From Barthelona sp. PCE (lineage: Eukaryota > Metamonada: BaSk clade), in the NCBI GenBank assembly GCA_040285745.1, contig JAUFOR010000001.1:186001-250000 (forward strand): a stretch of DNA of 64,000 nucleotides. The letters are read 5' to 3'. The notes below the pieces were generated by a model that ran no database searches, had not been told where the DNA came from, and saw nothing but the letters and a program-made list of their open reading frames with translations. How positions within the stretch are numbered: position 1 is the first letter of the stretch; the number at the start of each line of letters is the position of its first letter. This document shows, piece after piece, positions 8,618-18,670 of the stretch. The translations under genes were made by a program, and so were the position numbers.

Positions 8618-9595
8618 TCGAAACTAATAAGATAATAAAGGAAAGGCCTCAGCAGTTTACATGTCACATATTAGTATTACTCAAAGTATCACACCAACGA
8701 TATTATCTGTAATGTTACATGTGACAAAGAACATATCTAACATCTATACTTAAACTTGCTGAAGGATGATACTATACTCTACAATATATTACTATAATAG
8801 GTAGCGCTATGTACTGGTTATGTATATATACAATGGCTATAAGCAATTAAATTTGATTATTATAAATTAATACCCCAGAAAGTTGTGAAAATTGAAATGT
8901 AAAACATTCATATTAAAGTGGCCCCTCTTGCGCTGTGAGTGTACTACTATGATTTTTTCACATGAAACGTGAAAGTGTGATGACGAAAAAGCAAACTCTC
9001 GTTATAAGGGGTTTTTGCTGGTCAACCCATCATAATTGTACTCGCTGCGCTGTAAATTGCCCGATTTTAGTGCTTATTCTTCGTATATTTGATGAAGTGT
9101 GATGTTATAACATTTGTTTCTTATGAGGTTTGTTTTCACTGTGATCTCCTCCATTTTCGTGCACAATTACGTATGAATCCTACGTTTCAGTGTTTTAGAA
9201 ATGAGAAATTGTGTGTAAAGGATGAAAATATTGTTTATGGTATCATGTCCTAATTCTTGTGTATATTATTTGTTGTACATTACCTTAATTTCCTGGTAAC
9301 TCGGTTTAGGCCGGGTTATTTGTGTACTATATCTTTGTGTGAGCTTTTTGGTAATATTGTTGTATATGCTTGGTCAATATATTATTGACCTTGTACGAGT
9401 GTTAATCTTGTGTATACAGCTCCCAGGGGTGTTTATTTGTATTTTCTCCAATAACCTGCTTTCAACTTACTTTCTTATTTATCATTTGTTTCCCTTGTTG
9501 AATTACGTTAAACGATGACAAAAGATAGGTTTGACTTGAAGCCACATGACAAATCAAACAGATCTGAAGAAGAGTCTACTAACGGTGCAATTGCT
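8618..9595. other. Unique spacer between the two duplicated copies
   Basis: 978 bases with no match elsewhere in the window. Only very short frames are present (for example 9092-9253, 53 codons), and none looks like a conserved protein. The last ~80 bases look like a genuine gene start: pyrimidine-rich TTTCCCTTG-type sequence followed by an ATG at 9515. The spacer therefore probably brought in the 5' end of another gene, and its origin is not local. Confidence 0.6.
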
Positions 9596-9839
9596 CGTTA
9601 TTAACAGTAACAATGACCAATGGGAAGCCGTTATGGGACTTCCATTGACGAATTTAATGATGAGACCGCTTGAGATAGGATTTAGAGAAGCAATTATAGA
9701 CTTTAGGAGAGCAGAAACAAATGAATACTTTCGTAGAGATGAATGGGTTGAGCTTATTCAAAACTTTAACTCGATCATTGACGGTCAACACCCTTCTATA
9801 GCTTTTGATGCTGACGGTAAAATCTTGATGGAACAGTAA
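9515..9839 (+). pseudogene. Chimeric fragment: unknown gene start fused to the tail of protein A
   Basis: The ATG at 9515 opens 27 polar codons of an unknown gene before the duplication junction at 9596, then stops at 9602-9604. A second ATG at 9546, in another frame, reads through the junction in frame with protein A and would give 97 residues (17 new plus the last 80 of protein A, with one Leu to Gln change). Either reading looks like a by-product of the rearrangement. The fragment lacks the N-terminal three quarters of protein A. Confidence 0.65.
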
Positions 9840-10435
9840 AACAACAAATATGAGGGAGAAGATTACCTTAAAAAAAATTTATTTTGTAAAAAATAATCAA
9901 TTTTTAGCTTTTGATTTTACTTTTATCACCGTGGTAATTAAGACCAGCTTTTGTAAAAAATAATCAATTTTGTAGTATGTTGTAGTATGTTGTTCATTAA
10001 TATATGCATTGGGAACACTACAGCACCCATTTCTATCACAAAATACCAAAAAGTAATACAGGGGTTTTATTTAATAAGTTTATGGGGATAAAACGTTTAA
10101 ACGGGTTAAAAGCTTAGTTAGTAGATACCTTGCTCGGACATGGAGATGAGGACCTTAAGGGCACCGTGAACGTTAGCACCGTTCATAAGGTGCTTGGGAC
10201 AGCCAACCTCCTCGGCAGCCTTGAGGGAGTTGTCAACGGCAGTTGTCATCATCTTATCGAGCTTAGCGCAGACCTCCTCGCGGGTCCAGTTCTCGAAACG
10301 GTAGTTCTGAGCCATCTCAAGACCGGAAACACCGACACCACCGAGGTTGGCGAGTTTTCCGGGAAGATAAACGCGGTTTTCGACGTCCTGGGTGAGTAAA
10401 GACTGGCCGCCAATGTTCACGGGCATGTTAGCTCC
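9596..10435. repeat. Segmental duplication, copy 2
   Basis: Partner of 7779-8617, offset 1817 bases. In this copy GDH is complete and protein A is truncated, the mirror image of copy 1. The junctions share only about four bases of microhomology at the left edge, so simple unequal crossing-over is not the obvious cause. Confidence 0.95.
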
Positions 10436-11482
10436 CTCCGCCACGCCGTAGACACCGTTCTTAAGAAGACGAGCAACTTGTTCGGCATTAACTTCATTTT
10501 GAGTGGCGTTAGGAGCGGCACAATCGGCCTCGATGTCAATATCCCAGACAGAACCCTCATGGTAGACAGCACCCTCGATCTCGAGAGTAGAAAGACGACC
10601 ACGAACAACATTCTTGTGGTGCATGACAGCCTCAATATCTTCCTGAGTGAAACCATCAACCTTGACAAGAGCACCCTTGGAATCGGAGCAGGAGACGGGG
10701 ATGGCACCCTCAATGATACAACGCTCCATGTAGTACTGAGCGACGTTACCGGAACCGGAAACAATGTGCTTGGTACCAGCGATTTCCTTGTTGAGGACAA
10801 CCTTCATGGCGTGACGGAGGGCCATGAAAGCACCGTAACCGGTAGCCTCGGGACGGATAAGAGAACCACCCCAGTTGTGAGACTTACCAGTGAGGACGGT
10901 ACCGGCGGTGTTAGCGAGCTTGCGGTACATACCCTGGAGGAAACCAATCTCTCTGGCACCGACACCGATATCACCAGCGGGGACATCAGTACGGTTGCCG
11001 ATGTGACGGAAGAGCTCCATCATAAAGTTCTGACAAACGGCCTGAACTTCGCGGTCGGACTTGCCCTTGGGGTCGAAGTCACAACCACCCTTACCGCCAC
11101 CCATAAGGAGACCGGTGAGGGAGTTCTTGAAGATCTGCTCAAAACCGAGGAACTTGAGGATACCCAAGTTGACGGTGGGGTGGAAACGAAGACCACCCTT
11201 ATAAGGACCAATAGCGGAGTTGAACTGAACACGGAAACCCTTGTTGACGTTCAAAGCACCGGAATCATCAATCCATGAAACACGGAAACAGATGATTCTC
11301 TCGGGCTCAACGACACGCATAACCTGGGGAAGAAGGTGAGCGTACTTGGCGTTGATCTCCTCGTTCTCATTCTCAAAAATGAGCTTAAGGGACTCGAAGA
11401 CTTCCTTAACGGCTTGAAGGAATTCCTTCTCCCAAGGCTGCTTGGCCTCGAGTTGCTGATAGATCTGATCAATAACGGACAT
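10118..11482 (-). CDS. gdhA: NADP-type glutamate dehydrogenase, small hexameric class
   Basis: 454 residues, the usual length of the bacterial/protist hexameric enzyme that interconverts 2-oxoglutarate plus ammonium and glutamate. Landmarks: 'GPYKGGLRFHP' near 92-102, the catalytic-lysine signature 'LLMGGGKGG' at 125-133 (Lys131), 'PAGDIGVG' with Asp171, a GSGNVA nucleotide turn and a following 'SDSKG' that fits NADP preference. It is cytosolic, with no targeting peptide. Codons are strongly biased toward C-ending forms compared with neighbours, as expected of a very highly expressed gene. The same class occurs in Giardia and trichomonads, where bacterial origin has been proposed. A truncated second copy lies at 8300-8617. 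Confidence 0.95.
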   Translation of the reverse strand: MSVIDQIYQQLEAKQPWEKEFLQAVKEVFESLKLIFENENEEINAKYAHLLPQVMRVVEPERIICFRVSWIDDSGALNVNKGFRVQFNSAIGPYKGGLRFHPTVNLGILKFLGFEQIFKNSLTGLLMGGGKGGCDFDPKGKSDREVQAVCQNFMMELFRHIGNRTDVPAGDIGVGAREIGFLQGMYRKLANTAGTVLTGKSHNWGGSLIRPEATGYGAFMALRHAMKVVLNKEIAGTKHIVSGSGNVAQYYMERCIIEGAIPVSCSDSKGALVKVDGFTQEDIEAVMHHKNVVRGRLSTLEIEGAVYHEGSVWDIDIEADCAAPNATQNEVNAEQVARLLKNGVYGVAEGANMPVNIGGQSLLTQDVENRVYLPGKLANLGGVGVSGLEMAQNYRFENWTREEVCAKLDKMMTTAVDNSLKAAEEVGCPKHLMNGANVHGALKVLISMSEQGIY

Positions 11483-11729
11483 TGGCTAAGTGTAAGTGTC
11501 TCGATTTGAAACAACCTGCGATTACTTAAAGTATTGTGGAAAACAACATTTTTGGATGTTGTTTCGCACATATGAAAGTCATATAAACCTCACAGGATAC
11601 ATTACATACTGATTATTGGGGGATATGAGTGAAAAAACGTAATATGCTTTGTTGAAACATGACTACTGCTCACGAACGAATAGAGACCCCATATAGCCTT
11701 ATATACACAACTTTACAACAAAAATATTG

Positions 11730-11939
11730 TTATATCAAAACAGCGTCGAGAACGTGGCTTGATTCATTAGTCCATAATTGTCTTGGTCTTATGTTATAAT
11801 ATGCAATATTATTCTTATCTCCGTGTGGGTAGATATGCAGATGTGAATCCCACAGCGATCGGTTGCTCATTTCCTTCAAACTATGACTTATGAAATTCCT
11901 TGCTTTTGAACCTTGTATTTCGCATTTGTTGCACACCAC
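11730..11939 (-). other. Orphan open frame with CxxC and His-rich segment, no ATG
   Basis: An open stretch of about 70 codons (76 counting back to the preceding stop) that reads like real protein: 'VVCNKCE' near the start, then 'RSLWDSHLHIYPHGD' and 'YYNIRPRQLW'. The Cys pair and the His cluster could bind zinc. There is no ATG before the conserved-looking part, so it would be an exon or a remnant of a lost gene. I do not recognise the family. It lies upstream of GDH in the same orientation within a 1 kb gap. Confidence 0.3.
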
Positions 11940-12487
11940 TGTGAATTTTACTAAGAATCCATTCTAGGGCGAGGAGAAATTCCACAAAAGATCTTAAAAC
12001 TAGTTTCTATCTTGAAATTCTTGAAAGTTGCTTAGATCTTAAAAATTCACATATAATCGGGTCTTTTATTTCATTTAAAACAATATGGTACAGTTTTTAT
12101 AAGTAAACATTTGAATTTTTCCAGAATACATATTTCCACAGCGGTAAAGACCTTAAATGTAATGGAGCTGGTTGAAGATGCTTGGTTTTGGTACTTTTAC
12201 CTTCTCCTTATGAATGCAGGTTGATCGTGATTATCTCATACCTTTGGTGTAATCAATCGTTTGCAAATCTTTAAAACCCTGAAATGAGTATATTCGATCC
12301 GGATTCACCAGTACAATACCATAAAATACTTAATTTTAACAAAAAAAAGTTTAAATCGTATCAGTCACAAAATATCGCTTCAACTTCCCTTTTTGCTTCC
12401 CCGAACGCCATTTAAACGCTACCTGCGCAAATAACAAAACATTTTAACGTTTGTTATACCTTTTATTTCCTCTTTTTCTCTGCATTA
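11940..12487. other. Gene-free stretch upstream of separase
   Basis: About 550 A/T-rich bases with no frame of interest on either strand, no tRNA-like B box and no repeat found elsewhere in the window. The last 40 bases form the separase start region. Confidence 0.6.
12455..12480 (+). promoter_or_regulatory. Pyrimidine tract with ACCTTTT core before separase
   Basis: TATACCTTTTATTTCCTC followed by TTTTTCTC, about 30 bases before the ATG at 12488. It is the clearest plus-strand example of the start element seen across the window. Function inferred. Confidence 0.4.
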
Positions 12488-15400
12488 ATGGACCTTCAGT
12501 CTATCGTCTCTAGGACGAACGAGATAAGGGCTAATGCCGTGATTTCGAACCCCGTTCCTACCCATAAATCAAGACGAACTGAGGCGGCTGCAGAAGAGTA
12601 CTTCACATATTGCATAGAAACTCTACAAACTGTTGAGGGCCAGTTAAAGAGCGTTACATCCCCTAAGGTAATTGAAAAACTTGTATTATTGGCAAAGACA
12701 GCATTTGAAGCACTTCACAGCTTCCGCTTCAGCATAACACTAAAACCCATTGGGCTTTACGTCCGTCTACTCAAGTGCCTGTTGAATGTAGCAGAGGATC
12801 AGGTCCTATCAGCACGTACAAAGGATGTTTTTGACTTTTTCCTGGATCATTTCTTACAATCAATGCAGAAGTCCCTTGAAAATATGGACCTCAATGATAT
12901 CGCACCATATTATCGCATTTTTATACCGTATTACACAAAATTACTAAGCTTCACTCTTCAGGAAATGATGCACGCTTTCAACAAAGGAAAATGTTTATCA
13001 TCAGATATGACCCGCAGTTTCAGCCATGAGCTACTTGTATTGCGGTACCTCTTTGAGCGTAACGTTGACTTTGGGGACGGTTATATCGTTCGACCCCTCA
13101 GCATTCTCTTAAAATTTGTGAATCAAGCAACAACGTCAACATCACCTACAAAAGTATTTGAGATCGCAAAGTGCACAACTTTCCTAGAATTCTTCCCGTT
13201 GGCGTGCCTTGAAACGATTGAAATTATCAACCAAAGCAATTACCTCGCAAAACAACTTGGTTCAAGTACACTTAAGAGCTTCAACAGGTTGCTATCGCTC
13301 GTCGGCGACATAAGCGACCGTTTCCAGGAGCACATAGTCAACACATTCTCGAGATGTGACCTAATTATCAAACGCATCACACTGAGCAGCTGTGTTATAC
13401 TCAGTAGATTGACGGTTGACTCCAAGCAGCTGCTTAACCACCACATATCCAGTCTGAAGGGCGTAGGGCAGCATATGTTCGAGCTCTCACTTTATTTCCC
13501 TGTGCCATCAAGAGACTTCTTCATTGAGAGAGAAATAGAGTTCTCAGGAAGTGAAGCTGTGTGCATTGCTGCCATCTGCAGAAATCTACTTCAACAGGTC
13601 AGCGAAAAACTCAATCACCCAGACATAAGGACAGAGGCTCTCATTCTCTTTAGGGTGCTTTTTGATGCTAGTCTGCAACACGCCAAGTCAGAAGACGCGA
13701 GTGTTCTTACGGCGATTGTCCGCAGCATCACAGGCGCTATTTCATCATGCTCGACTTTGGCAGTCTCAATCTTCAGGGAGGAGGAGCACGAAGACACATT
13801 CATGCTCCTTGAACAGATGCTTGACGCGCTCCCCGGCGTTGCAGACGCCCGAGCTCTTCTTAAATTAGGTCAAGTTTTGACACATCTAAAGCTCAACGAC
13901 TCGTTGGCAACGTTTCGAATTGGGGTTCACGCTTTCTCTCTATTACAAGCGTGCCATGAGACGCTGGAGGGCGAAAACCGCAAGATACCACTTGCAAAAG
14001 CAATCCATCAGTTGGCTGAGGCAGCATCATCTCTCGGAGACGTGCGGTCAGCCGTTCGATTTCATGCCGAGGGTCTCAAGATATGCTCAGTACGAGGCAA
14101 TAGGACGGGGCTCAAGCACCACAGCGGCTGCATACGGGATCTTTTCATCAGTGACAACGCCAAATGGGACTGGTCATCCGCTGTCGCTGAGGCTAATTTT
14201 GCAGCATTTGCGCTGTCGGATGTGCCAGAAAAGGACGCTATCAAGGTGCTCAAGCTCTTGAAAGGGGCTGATGTAAGCAACAAGTCTCTCATACTGGCAA
14301 AATTAGCTGGGAAATCGAAGCGTAAAATTTGCGTTAAAGGTGCCCTCGCCCAGACACTGTACCAGTACTACAGCAGAGGACTCGTCGATGGTGAGGTCCT
14401 TGCTGCGGTCGTCACCTCTTTGGAGCGCGTCAAAAACCTCACCCCTATCACAATGGAACTATTCTTCGTAACCATCGCGCAACTCTTTTCGATGTTCGAA
14501 GTGGAGCGTGCACTGTCTGTCATTGGAACACTGAGGTCCATCAAGGAGATCGATCCAGCGTGCATGACGGCATGTGGCATCACAGATGTGCACGAGTTCC
14601 TTCTCTTTCTGGAGCAGTTTTCTTTCCTACCCTTTGTTCTGCTAGCAGTACGCAGCGAGCATATCACAGAAGAAGCAATGGTTGCGTTCCACACTTCAGG
14701 ATCCTTCACGTCGGTCGGAGAAAGCTTCTCACCAGAACAACCTCAGAAACTCTTTGCTTCGTTATACGGGCACATATCGTGCGGCGTGCAGCTGATCCTT
14801 GACTGTGAGACGAACGCAGCTTTCTCACACTTCAGAAACGCGCTTAAGTTTATTATTATGGATGATCTTTTACACATTCCCGGCTACGCAGCTGTAATGG
14901 GAGTCGTTAAACCGATGCTCTTTGCGCTGTTGACGACCGCATCCCTTTTGAGTGGCGTTGACGATGAAGCAAGGTACTACGCCACCTCATTAGCTGAGAT
15001 CACTGACGCCAGCCCTCTTGTCAGCATTTTGTCATCATTGTCTCAGTGTGGTGTCGAGCTGGCACAGTGTTATCCCGACTATGAGGGTGTGTCATCAAGT
15101 ATTGAGACTGTTGCAGCCGAGATGGAGACATATGAAGAATCTGATGTCGTAAACCGCATTAATGGAATCGTAGCAATGCTCAATGGAAGCACGGAGTGCA
15201 CTTTGCCAGGAGCTATCGGTGGAGTGTGCTCAGAAAACGTTGAGGCGATCCCTCCTATCATGATCAACCGCCTGCTCCCAATGACGGACCCTTCAGCACT
15301 CGTGCTCGATTATGTGTTGGGATTGAGCCGCATTATCCGTACGAACTGGCGGACCGATAAGATTGCGCCAGACTTCCCGAGCCAGGACGATTTTACGGCA

Positions 15401-16900
15401 CTTGCAATGCAGCTTTCGGAAGATACACGTCTGTTTGAGATGGAAGTAGTCGAAAAGACACTGTACATATCTGTTATTGAGCAGAAACAGACAATCAGTG
15501 CCGCTATTCCCGTCTCCGATGATTTTAAAAAATTCATGACCAGCTTCTACAATACCGTTGAAGAAAGCGTGCGGGGCGCCAAGCTGGATACTGAGGATAA
15601 AGTTGAGTGGTGGAGAAAGCGAAACGCCGTCGATGACGTACTCGACACCCTGTCGCAGAAAATTGACTCCGAACTCTATATGATCCACGGTCTCCTGAAT
15701 GGAAAGCGCGCTGATCTCGAGCAAAGGGCCACCGTTACGCAGATTGCTGCGGATCTAAGCGATGAGTACGGACTAACCGGAGCGCAACGCTTTGCAATGG
15801 AACTCGTTGTGGATCTATCCCCTGCTGTGCCCCTCTTCCTTGTTGAGGCTCTGGGCCTTGAGCCCGATGAAGTTGACTTACTGCTTGAGTGCGTGAACGA
15901 CCTGCTCGCTGATGAAGATATTGTTGAAACTCAGAGGTGTCACGCACAGTTGGCTTTAGGTAGACAATTAATTTGGTTCCCAATTGAGCGCATACTCACA
16001 AACACCCGCTCTGTGATCACCCGTGTGACTGACCTGCATCTTCTAGTGACCCTGGAACATCTCCAAAAGAGCAGAACGGTCGGTCGCCACTCTTATTTCA
16101 TGGTAAACCCGTCGGGAGATCTTCCTGGCTGTGAGAAGACGTTTGCAACACTCCTTAAGGGTACACCCGGTTTCCGAGGAACAGTTGGCGCGATACCCCG
16201 GCTGTACAGTAAGAAGAATAACTCTACGCAGAGAAATGAAAACAAAAATGATTTGGTAACATTGCATCATATGTTTGACGAAATAACATCCTCAGACATC
16301 TTCCTGTACTTCGGACACGGCGCAGGACAGCAGCATCTAGACTTCCAGCGTGTTGTTCGAGAGAATGCTGCACCATCAGTGTGTATGCTATTTGGGTGTT
16401 CATCAGGAGCTCAAGTATTCACCGGACCACGTGGCGTTTTCCTGCCGTGGGGCAAAGTGTCTGATCTGCTCGTCAGTGGCACGCTTTTTGCTGTCGGGTG
16501 TCTGTGGGATGTAACTGAGGATATAGACAGATTGGCCAATCCGTTTTTGAAGCACTATTTTGGTAATGAAACTCGCAATAACAACGTCGTTGTTGGAGAA
16601 GCGCTCGAGCAGGGCATCAGCAGTGTGAAGGCAAAGGCGCTAACAGGACTTTCTGTTGTTATGTATGGTCTTCCCACACTCACAGAACACATTCCCAACT
16701 ATGGAACTTCAACTACGCAGCGACTCGTGAAGAGCGTGGCCGCGCTCAACATCGGGGTAACCCCACGTATGCCTGGAAAGGATGAAAATGAAGGCAGAGA
16801 GGCATTGCAAAATATTCGAGCAAGAAGAAATAAGCTCTTCACTACAAAGAAGAAGACAGTTGGGAACAGGACCCCGAAGAAGAGGCTTCTGTTCAGATAG
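12488..16900 (+). CDS. ESP1: Separase (separin), cohesin-cleaving protease
   Basis: 1470 residues. The C-terminal part carries the CD-clan cysteine protease domain of separases: 'LYFGHGAGQQ' with the catalytic His1277 and 'MLFGCSSGAQVF' with the catalytic Cys1304, followed by 'VGCLWDVTEDIDR', the typical separase block. Residues 1 to about 1200 are helical repeats without clear motifs, as in other separases. The family cuts the kleisin subunit of cohesin at anaphase onset and is usually held by securin, which is too variable to look for here. The length is at the lower end for the family. The ATG at 12488 follows a strong ACCTTTT/CT-rich tract. The tail is very basic (KKKTVGNRTPKKR). PNO1 follows 80 bases downstream. 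Confidence 0.95.
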   Translation: MDLQSIVSRTNEIRANAVISNPVPTHKSRRTEAAAEEYFTYCIETLQTVEGQLKSVTSPKVIEKLVLLAKTAFEALHSFRFSITLKPIGLYVRLLKCLLNVAEDQVLSARTKDVFDFFLDHFLQSMQKSLENMDLNDIAPYYRIFIPYYTKLLSFTLQEMMHAFNKGKCLSSDMTRSFSHELLVLRYLFERNVDFGDGYIVRPLSILLKFVNQATTSTSPTKVFEIAKCTTFLEFFPLACLETIEIINQSNYLAKQLGSSTLKSFNRLLSLVGDISDRFQEHIVNTFSRCDLIIKRITLSSCVILSRLTVDSKQLLNHHISSLKGVGQHMFELSLYFPVPSRDFFIEREIEFSGSEAVCIAAICRNLLQQVSEKLNHPDIRTEALILFRVLFDASLQHAKSEDASVLTAIVRSITGAISSCSTLAVSIFREEEHEDTFMLLEQMLDALPGVADARALLKLGQVLTHLKLNDSLATFRIGVHAFSLLQACHETLEGENRKIPLAKAIHQLAEAASSLGDVRSAVRFHAEGLKICSVRGNRTGLKHHSGCIRDLFISDNAKWDWSSAVAEANFAAFALSDVPEKDAIKVLKLLKGADVSNKSLILAKLAGKSKRKICVKGALAQTLYQYYSRGLVDGEVLAAVVTSLERVKNLTPITMELFFVTIAQLFSMFEVERALSVIGTLRSIKEIDPACMTACGITDVHEFLLFLEQFSFLPFVLLAVRSEHITEEAMVAFHTSGSFTSVGESFSPEQPQKLFASLYGHISCGVQLILDCETNAAFSHFRNALKFIIMDDLLHIPGYAAVMGVVKPMLFALLTTASLLSGVDDEARYYATSLAEITDASPLVSILSSLSQCGVELAQCYPDYEGVSSSIETVAAEMETYEESDVVNRINGIVAMLNGSTECTLPGAIGGVCSENVEAIPPIMINRLLPMTDPSALVLDYVLGLSRIIRTNWRTDKIAPDFPSQDDFTALAMQLSEDTRLFEMEVVEKTLYISVIEQKQTISAAIPVSDDFKKFMTSFYNTVEESVRGAKLDTEDKVEWWRKRNAVDDVLDTLSQKIDSELYMIHGLLNGKRADLEQRATVTQIAADLSDEYGLTGAQRFAMELVVDLSPAVPLFLVEALGLEPDEVDLLLECVNDLLADEDIVETQRCHAQLALGRQLIWFPIERILTNTRSVITRVTDLHLLVTLEHLQKSRTVGRHSYFMVNPSGDLPGCEKTFATLLKGTPGFRGTVGAIPRLYSKKNNSTQRNENKNDLVTLHHMFDEITSSDIFLYFGHGAGQQHLDFQRVVRENAAPSVCMLFGCSSGAQVFTGPRGVFLPWGKVSDLLVSGTLFAVGCLWDVTEDIDRLANPFLKHYFGNETRNNNVVVGEALEQGISSVKAKALTGLSVVMYGLPTLTEHIPNYGTSTTQRLVKSVAALNIGVTPRMPGKDENEGREALQNIRARRNKLFTTKKKTVGNRTPKKRLLFR

Positions 16901-16980
16901 TATGTTAAACAATTGTATTGAATAAACGAACAAATTATTTGTATTCTACTACTTCACCTTCACTCGAATACACTTTTTCA

Positions 16981-17646
16981 ATGGAAAACGTTTCAGCAGC
17001 CGTAAAAACCACCAGACCAGAAAGCAGAAGAACAAAACACGATGTTAACGCAGTGCAACCACTGTTCGATAAGTTAGAAGTCGAAGAGCAGGATATCGAT
17101 ATGGAAGAGATTAGACACGTCTACGTACCTGCTAACAGACTGAGTCCTTTAAAGCGTGAGTGGGCAAGTCTTTATGAACCACTCGTAAAGCAACTCCATT
17201 TACAAGTACAGTACCATAGCAGGCGGAAACAGGTTCTTCTGAGGAACTCCCCACAGACAAAGGATATTGGAGCGCTCGACAAAGGACAAGAGTTTGTTAG
17301 AGCTTTCATTTTGGGTTTTACCATTGACGACGCACTTGCTATCCTGCGTCTTGAGGACATTCACATCGAGACTTTCCGCATTGGCGATGTCAAAGAGCTC
17401 AAGGGCGCTCACCTCAGCAGAGCTATCGGTCGATTGGCTGGTAAGGACGGAAAGACCAGACTCACACTCGAAAACACAACGAGGACGCGTATTGTCCTCG
17501 AAGACAGTAAGTGGCACATATTAGGAACATATGCTGGTGTCACAATGGCGAAAAACGCAATGGTTGCACTCATTCGTGGCAGTCCAGCCGGTAAAGTTTA
17601 CAACAAGTTGCGCAGAATCGCAGACAGACACAGGACCCGTTTCTGA
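16981..17646 (+). CDS. PNO1: PNO1/Dim2, KH-domain factor for small ribosomal subunit maturation
   Basis: 221 residues from the ATG at 16981; the in-frame TTG at 16918 is rejected because the ACTTCACCTTCACT start element lies between the two. The C-terminal ~80 residues are diagnostic: 'RAIGRLAGKDGKTRLTLEN', 'TRTRIVLEDSKWHILG' and 'SPAGKVYNKLRRIADRH', with the KH fold that binds the 3' end of 18S rRNA precursor. PNO1 acts with the Nob1 nuclease in 20S pre-rRNA processing in nucleolus and cytoplasm. The N-terminal ~60 residues are charged and variable. It ends four bases before the convergent LRR gene. Confidence 0.95.
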   Translation: MENVSAAVKTTRPESRRTKHDVNAVQPLFDKLEVEEQDIDMEEIRHVYVPANRLSPLKREWASLYEPLVKQLHLQVQYHSRRKQVLLRNSPQTKDIGALDKGQEFVRAFILGFTIDDALAILRLEDIHIETFRIGDVKELKGAHLSRAIGRLAGKDGKTRLTLENTTRTRIVLEDSKWHILGTYAGVTMAKNAMVALIRGSPAGKVYNKLRRIADRHRTRF

Positions 17647-17650
17647 TTTA

Positions 17651-18670
17651 CTAAGCGATCATAACCCCTTTTGAATCAGCCAGAGATTGCAATCTTACAA
17701 ATAAATCCTTGAAGAGTATATGGTTAATTTGGGAGATCTCCAGCGTTTTAACTGTGAATGTGTTGTTCTCTGTGAAAACCGTCTGCAGCAACTCTACAAC
17801 CTCTTGGTCAACACCACAGTATGCAATACTAACATCTTGGATTTGAATAGTGGGGAGACGCTGCACTAGGGCACGTAGATCTGCCTTATCAACCGGGTTG
17901 TGGTTCACATACAAGTTCTTAAGATGTGTGCACTCGAAGAACTCCAGTACACGAGAAGACTGGCACTTCGAAACATCAAGCATTGTTAAGCCTGTCAATG
18001 TTTTGAGTGTTTCGATTGTGGTGCCATCGATGGGGCAGGCACTAATATTGAGTCCAACAAGAGTTTCAGGAACTAAACTTACAAATGCGTTAACCGAACC
18101 AGTTGTTGAAAATAAATGTGTAAGGTTAAGTAATTTCGTGCCTGTCATAAGGGGCACAATCTGCTGGAAAACAGCTACGTTACGCTCAACAATCTCTGCT
18201 GACTGAGGGGATTTGACGGAGAAATCAAAATGGTTGGGCTTTTCAGCAAACTTTGAGAAGAATTGAACAAGTAATTCTGCAGGGTAAGAATCGTGCAACT
18301 TGATGCCGCTCATCTTTATATTTGAATGAACAAGCATGTCACCAAATTCCAGCAAAACGTCTTCCAGACCTGCACAAAGGTATAGTTCAACACGTTCAAG
18401 GCGTTCAATGATTCCCTGCTCGCGCATGACCGTGAGGAAAAGATGGAAAGACTCAGGAGTGTTGGGAATGAAAGAAACACCGACGGATTGACAGAAATTC
18501 ATCAATTCAATGATTACATTGCTGTGGTGTTCGCTCATTTGGTTGGGAAAATGAAACATAAAACCATTCTCGGGTGCTGAAGCTAAAGTTTGGAGATAGT
18601 CAACATATTCTCTCTCGTCTCCGTACTTTTTGGCGTACTTCTTTAATGCCTTCAACTTGGGTTTGGCCAT
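17651..18670 (-). CDS. Leucine-rich repeat protein
   Basis: 339 residues from the ATG at 18670 ('MAKPKLKALKKY'), preceded by CTCACTTTTTTTTTTCACAC; the frame extends to a TTG at 18790 but that leader looks non-coding. From about residue 180 on there are irregular leucine-rich repeats of the type 'LVGLNISACPIDGTTIETLKT', 'LTMLDVSKC', 'LKNLYVNHNPVDKADLRAL' and 'IQDVSIAYCGVDQEVVELL', resembling the RNI/cysteine-containing class. The N-terminal part is helical and basic. LRR proteins of this kind are abundant in metamonads as scaffolds; no specific role can be given. The gene is tail-to-tail with PNO1 with a four-base gap. Confidence 0.8.
   Translation of the reverse strand: MAKPKLKALKKYAKKYGDEREYVDYLQTLASAPENGFMFHFPNQMSEHHSNVIIELMNFCQSVGVSFIPNTPESFHLFLTVMREQGIIERLERVELYLCAGLEDVLLEFGDMLVHSNIKMSGIKLHDSYPAELLVQFFSKFAEKPNHFDFSVKSPQSAEIVERNVAVFQQIVPLMTGTKLLNLTHLFSTTGSVNAFVSLVPETLVGLNISACPIDGTTIETLKTLTGLTMLDVSKCQSSRVLEFFECTHLKNLYVNHNPVDKADLRALVQRLPTIQIQDVSIAYCGVDQEVVELLQTVFTENNTFTVKTLEISQINHILFKDLFVRLQSLADSKGVMIA

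Noticed and set aside
10478-11278. 266-codon plus-strand frame antisense to GDH
   Set aside because: Composition is Thr/Gly/Leu-rich without motifs, as expected from the strongly C-biased codons of GDH read backwards.
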